From Nilaparvata lugens (taxonomy: Eukaryota; Arthropoda; Insecta; Hemiptera; Delphacidae), in NCBI RefSeq assembly GCF_014356525.2, contig NC_052516.1, positions 29,929,973 through 29,993,972 on the forward strand: a DNA stretch of 64,000 bases. The letters are read 5' to 3'. Every line of letters begins with the position of its first letter. Within the stretch, counting starts at the first letter, position 1. The notes below the pieces were generated by a model, which ran no database searches, was not told where the DNA came from, and worked only from the letters and a program-made list of their open reading frames with translations. Positions 55,301 through 61,300 of this stretch are shown piece by piece. Made by a program: the position numbers and the translations under genes.

Positions 55301-58300
55301 AGCGGAAAAGTGATTCTTTGCGTTCTGTAATCAGTGCAGCAATGGCCACTTTTCAACGTAACTGTAGGAAAACATATTTTGGTAATAATTTGCTGATAAT
55401 AAGAGAGCTTGTAAGGTATTAATAACGATTTTATAATACATTTATGCAACATTGAAGTGATCATGCAAACATAACCACGCTAAGAAATAAAACACATTAT
55501 GTTCTTGTGTTTTCTACATAAATGTTATAGCCTATTCATTCCAAGATGGTACAATTCTAAAACACATCTGAAACAATATTGTATGAATCAACAAGTTTTC
55601 TACAATAAATCCCATTCAATTCTCAACAGAAAAGAAATATGAAAAATATAAACATTATAGACATGCTCATGCAAAATTTTATTTTCATTAATTTTCTTCC
55701 CATATACCTGCCTCCAATCCTTTGATGCAAAAGAGATAGAAAGAGTAATTAGGTATAAGTAAGAGTAATTATTGAATAACAGATAATAGGAGGAACTTGT
55801 AACTACTCGTATTTTATCATTATAATTGTTAGAGAGCTCAACATAATTGATAAGAAATCATAGAGAAATGAGGAACACAATATGTAGCCTAGTTCTCCTT
55901 GAAATTGACTTGGACTTGACTTGTACTTGACTTTAAATTGACTTGAACTTGACTTGTACTTGACTTGAACTTGACTTATTGTGTTTCCATTCAAATTGAC
56001 GATACATTTTTTTGTAGAATCTATATTGAACTTTTTCACCATATCATGTTGAATCTTTGACATTGAATCATTTTCTTCCAGCATACAGTTTTAATTTGAA
56101 GAATGCAACATATAAATAAGCTTCTTATAACTTGAGAACTAGTAACTTAAGAATATCGTCAATGAGTGTTGATAACAATAACTGTAATCGTTATTCCCAA
56201 GTTGTTATGGATATAAACTGAATACAAATACCGGTATTAATATGAGTACTATTTTCACCGATAACGAAACCAAAACAATAACCTTTAGAGAATAATTTCA
56301 ATAGCTTTGTTGATATTTTTCTGTATGTAATCGAGCGTATTTCAACAATCTCTTTATTTTTACTAGATTTGTTCAAGTGAACAGTCGAGAAGATTGCAAT
56401 TTTTCTATGAAATCCCCTCAGATATGCGGTTGATAAGAAATATGATCAGTTAATTTGAAAAAAAATGTAACCTAGTCTATTTGAAGAAGCGATAGTTCAA
56501 AATAATGTCAAAAGATACACCTTAACAATGAATTTGGGCGCTTATTTGATGTAGATAAAGATGGAGTCTATTTGAGGGATGTTATAGTGATTCATGATCA
56601 CAGAATATTATTCTGTGGTCGGATATTTTGATCAGATAATCATGAAACGAAAAAATTACATTCAGTTCAATTTTATTTCAAATACGTTGTAACTAATTGT
56701 AATAAAAGCTCAAAATACCTAATTCTCAGTTTATTTGAGTAACATTCGTTTTCATTTCATCTGCATTTTGAAATTTTGCGCATTGAGATATAAGATAAAT
56801 TGATCAATAATAGATAAGACTTAGTCCGGTTGCACAACAGTCGGTTAAATTTTAAGCCGTCTTTTTCAATCAGAGAAGCCGTCTTTTCAAAAACGCCTTC
56901 TCTGATTGGTTCTCGTGAAATTAATCACGGTTAAAATTCAACCGGCTGTTGTGCAACCGGGCCTTAATGTGTAATTTTTGTGAGTTTTTACAAGGAATAA
57001 TAAATAATACATAAGGATAAATTGATAGATACGAATAAAATTATCTTCAGAACAAACGAGGGGTGAAATTTATTCGTTTTTAAACTGAGTACATGATTAT
57101 ATAAATTTGATCTTCAAACTTGAGTTACTTATGAAAAATGGGCGAAAGGACATGAATAATTATTTGACTTTTGAATCAAGAGTTTATGATGACGTTGTGA
57201 ATTAGCTGAACAATACTTTTAAATAATTTATTTCGAAATGTGTATGAGTAATAGATGAGTATAACTTTGAGAATTATGTTACTTCAAATATTACTCACCT
57301 TGTCTAACCGCTAATAAGATGGTTTGTTGCATGAGAAAGAAAAGTTTGTCAATCTCTTCAACTTTTCCGTCGGTTGGCACCACTGAGTCGTTGACAATCA
57401 ACTCCAAATAGGACTCCGTGTCGGCCGTGCATTGCTTCGTCTCTCCTTTCAAAATCGAAAACATTATTGGATTCACCTGAAAAAATTGAATCCATAAGCT
57501 GTCGTTTCTGTTTCAAAATTTTTTTAGACTTTGGAACGTATGATAAGATACTATAATATAGTACACAGTGATAAAAATGGATAAGTATTGTACGTATACA
57601 TTATTTCAAAGACTAAACTATTGTAGAGTGTGGAAAATTAAAATCCATCTTGGGAAATGTGTCGAGCGCATTACGAGCGTGATCAAAGAAGTTTCTGATC
57701 ATACAAAGAAACAAGATGATTTACCATAATTTCTTTCCAAATAGATCACACACTTTTTCTTTGACAAGTGAAAATAAAATTACAGAGAAAATGCTTATTA
57801 CAATAAATTCTTACGTTTCATAGATATAGTATCTATAGTGAGGTCCACGTTATAATGGCAGTGTTTGATTAGCAATGGTATTGGTATCCTTGTCTATCAT
57901 TCAACAAAGCGTATAGCGCTATCTCTTTCTCACTTTGCTCTGTTGCTAGATCATCTTTCTACAATGTAGAACCAATAATTAATTGACAAAATATTTCATC
58001 TTAATTATGAAAATTGATTTTAGAATTATTGAAAAATATAATTTCTTGCTTGATAAAATGTAATTGATTATTTTAAACGACAATGAACAATGACAATAAA
58101 CCTGGATCAGCTATCGTCTATAGAAGGCATTGACAAGACAGAGGATCAGCAACGTTGTTTTCCTATCTTTCTTCACTGCCATTATAACGTGGATCTCACT
58201 ATAGATAATATATCTATAAACGTGAGAATTGTAATTAGAATCTCCTCTGTAATTTTATTTCCACTTGTCTTATGAAACAAAAAAGGTTCTAGCATGTTTC

Positions 58301-61300
58301 TCGACAAAATTACTCAACATTGACAAAATTAAAAATATGTTTTTGACATAACACTAATTTTAAAAACGGTAAATATTGGAAGAGACTCATCTGGAAACTA
58401 ATAGAAAGGAGAAATTCTCCCTGCTATTTTAATATGGATATCTTATTACGACATCCCATGATTCTAGTATAAGCCAAATTTGAAAAGAAAATCATATTTA
58501 TGGAATTTTTTAAACAAGGAATAATAATAATAATTTATGTTTACCTTTCAACCTTGGAACTAGAGTAATGGAAATTATATTCTACATACAGATATTTTAT
58601 TTTATTTAAAATTTGAAAACGTTGCAAAAATTTAACACAATTAACGCTCCTCACTTACAGGCACTTGCCCATATGAGGAGCCTTCTTTACATTTAATATT
58701 ATATTGTGTAAAAGGAGAAGAAAATAGATATATTTCAATTTCAATTTGGCAACGATGATATTGCATTGGTTAAGGGGCAAGTCTCAACTTGTTTTATTTA
58801 AACTACTTTATACTTCATTCCTTAGGCATGACCAGAGAACTGTATTGACTGTGTCTGTTATAGAGAGTGTCCCAAAAGATGTAAAAAGTAATAACAAAAT
58901 TACACAACGTCAGACGAAAGAACAAATTAGTCAAATCTTATTGGATATTTCTTCCTCTTTCCAACCATATCCTTAAAGTTAGATTTTAATAGTTTTCTAG
59001 TTATTGACGTTTTTAAAAAAAATCTATTGCAGAGTGCCTACTCACTTCGAAATGCTCTCGAAGTCAATGTTGCTCGATGTAGGCTAAGTAAGGCTCAGAA
59101 CTGTTACCATCGCTATTAAAATGTTTAACATGTTGCTTCCATCTGTGCGTCATTTGAGTGCCACAGAGCTGTACCATGTCGGACAATTTACCACACTTCG
59201 ACTGTGGGGCACACTTCGAACGGCCCGTTCTGTGTACATGGAATGTGGTGAATTGTCCGATTCACAATTTACCAAGTAAAAAGTTCCACGTTCCATGGGA
59301 GGAATTTTGACAGATTCTGTTCCAGTTCCAACTTTCTGCCCCACAGTCGAAGTGTGGTAAATTGTCCGACATGGTACAGTTCCAACAGGTTCCAACTATC
59401 TGAGCTCTCATTGGTCGATTATTGTAGTCTGCTTGCTCCTCTGCGCATGCGCTGATAGTTTGTTTTACCATTGCATAGCATAGAATACATAACCAACAAT
59501 ATGATGTTTGATAACCATTCATTAAATGAATTTTTCTCGATAGAAATTTTGAGAGTAATGGAATAAAAAAAAATTTACACATTTCTAGACGATAGGTTTG
59601 TAAAACAGCCTTTCTTCATTCACGCAGCTAGTAAACGACACATTTTAGTGTAAATCAACTTTATATGTGCGCACCAAAAGCTTGAACCAACGATTTTGAA
59701 ATGGCGTTCCATGGGAACATTTTGCACTAGTCACGTGATGGAACAATTTACGATTGGAACTGGAACAATTTACTGTACACAGAACGTACACAGTGAGTTT
59801 AAGAGGAGACTCAAGTCCTGGCTGCGTGCCAGACCATACTACTCCTTGAGTGAATTTTTTCAGGAGTCTATAGTTCATATTTAGTGGCCATCACCGTGTT
59901 TGACCATCTATGCCGTTATGTTTTATTTTTTGACATGACAGTGTTGTCAAAAACTTTTGTGTGAAAATGTATATTGACGTGATGAGCTGCCCAGCGCATC
60001 TGGCTGGCAAATGGTCCTCCGAATGAAGATTTGAAGATTTATCTCGAAAGCTAAGGTTGGTATAAGAAAACTTTACTGAACATTTTTTGTTGCAAATTTC
60101 ATGTAATCTAAAATTTCATAAATAAAAATCTAAGTTCACTTTTTTACTTTCCTTGCCCTATTACCATAGGTAAGGAAAGTATTGCTTTCCGAAAAAAAAT
60201 TAAGGTACCCCAATTTCTAAATTTCTAGCGTCAGGTGATCAATTCTCATAACGGCAAGGAAAGTTGTGTGAGTGCACCACACCAGATTTTCAAAATTGTT
60301 TACTTGACAATGGCATCATGGTCGAAACATGTCCAAGTAAACAATTCAAAAAAAGGGTAGGCCTACTTAGATTTTATTTTGTATTTTTATTGAAGGGTAG
60401 CCCTAACGAAAACGACGATTTCATGTAGAATCTATGTTCTTTGGCTGTTACACCTTTCGTGGGACACTCTGTATAAGTGGAACTGACTTGATGATAAGTT
60501 AGTAGATCCCGGTTTGGACCTGATTTTGGTTCTTGTCTTAGGGGATGTCTTAGTTACTTTGTCTAATTATAACATATTTGATAATTAAATAAGTTACCTG
60601 GCTGGGTAAATCAAGATGCGAGATGATGGTTCGTAGACAGGCCTCGGCGAATGGCCTGTCCCACTCGTTGTCGTAGAGAGCATTGAGCAGAATGGCGCAT
60701 ATTGCTGCATACGAGTATCGACCAGCCTCCGACAACACTTGGTCCACGTTCCTGCCCACTAACACTTGTTCTGCAACAAAAAATCCGATTCTGACTTGAA
60801 TTTATACATACATTATAGCCTGGTTTTCACTAGTAGTTATCCTATTCTGACTTGAATTTATACATACATTATAGCCTGGTTTTCACTAGTAGTTAGTAGT
60901 CGAGTAACTGGTATACTAACTCTACCGAGCTAAGTCTACTCTACTTACTTGGTCGAGTAACTGTTTTCACTACAATTGAGAATAGTAGGTAAAGTGTGTT
61001 GTCTAGTAAACTAACCTTAAAATGTCAATACGGAACGTTCATTAACGCCGTTCAGCCACAAAAGTTCTACAAAAAGGATTGATAGATGCGGATGATCTTT
61101 TGCTTGCAGAGCTTTGTTACGGCTATTGTTTTATTTGAATTTGATCTTCATTATCAAATTAGTTCTAAGGAATTAATATAATAATTTTATACTATATCTA
61201 TTATGAATTGTAACATGTATTGATTTTGGCAATAAAAATTATTATTATTATTATTAACAAGAAAATGAAATTAGACTCTACTCTACTAGCTCGAGACTGT

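Noticed and set aside
55803..56084. A 93-codon minus-strand ORF.
   Set aside because: Its centre is the ACTTGACTTG minisatellite (repeated VKYKSS-type text); no gene-like features.
58746..58973. A possible host exon (ILHWLRGKSQLV...).
   Set aside because: No splice sites in phase with a neighbour and no recognised family; left as unassigned intronic ORF.
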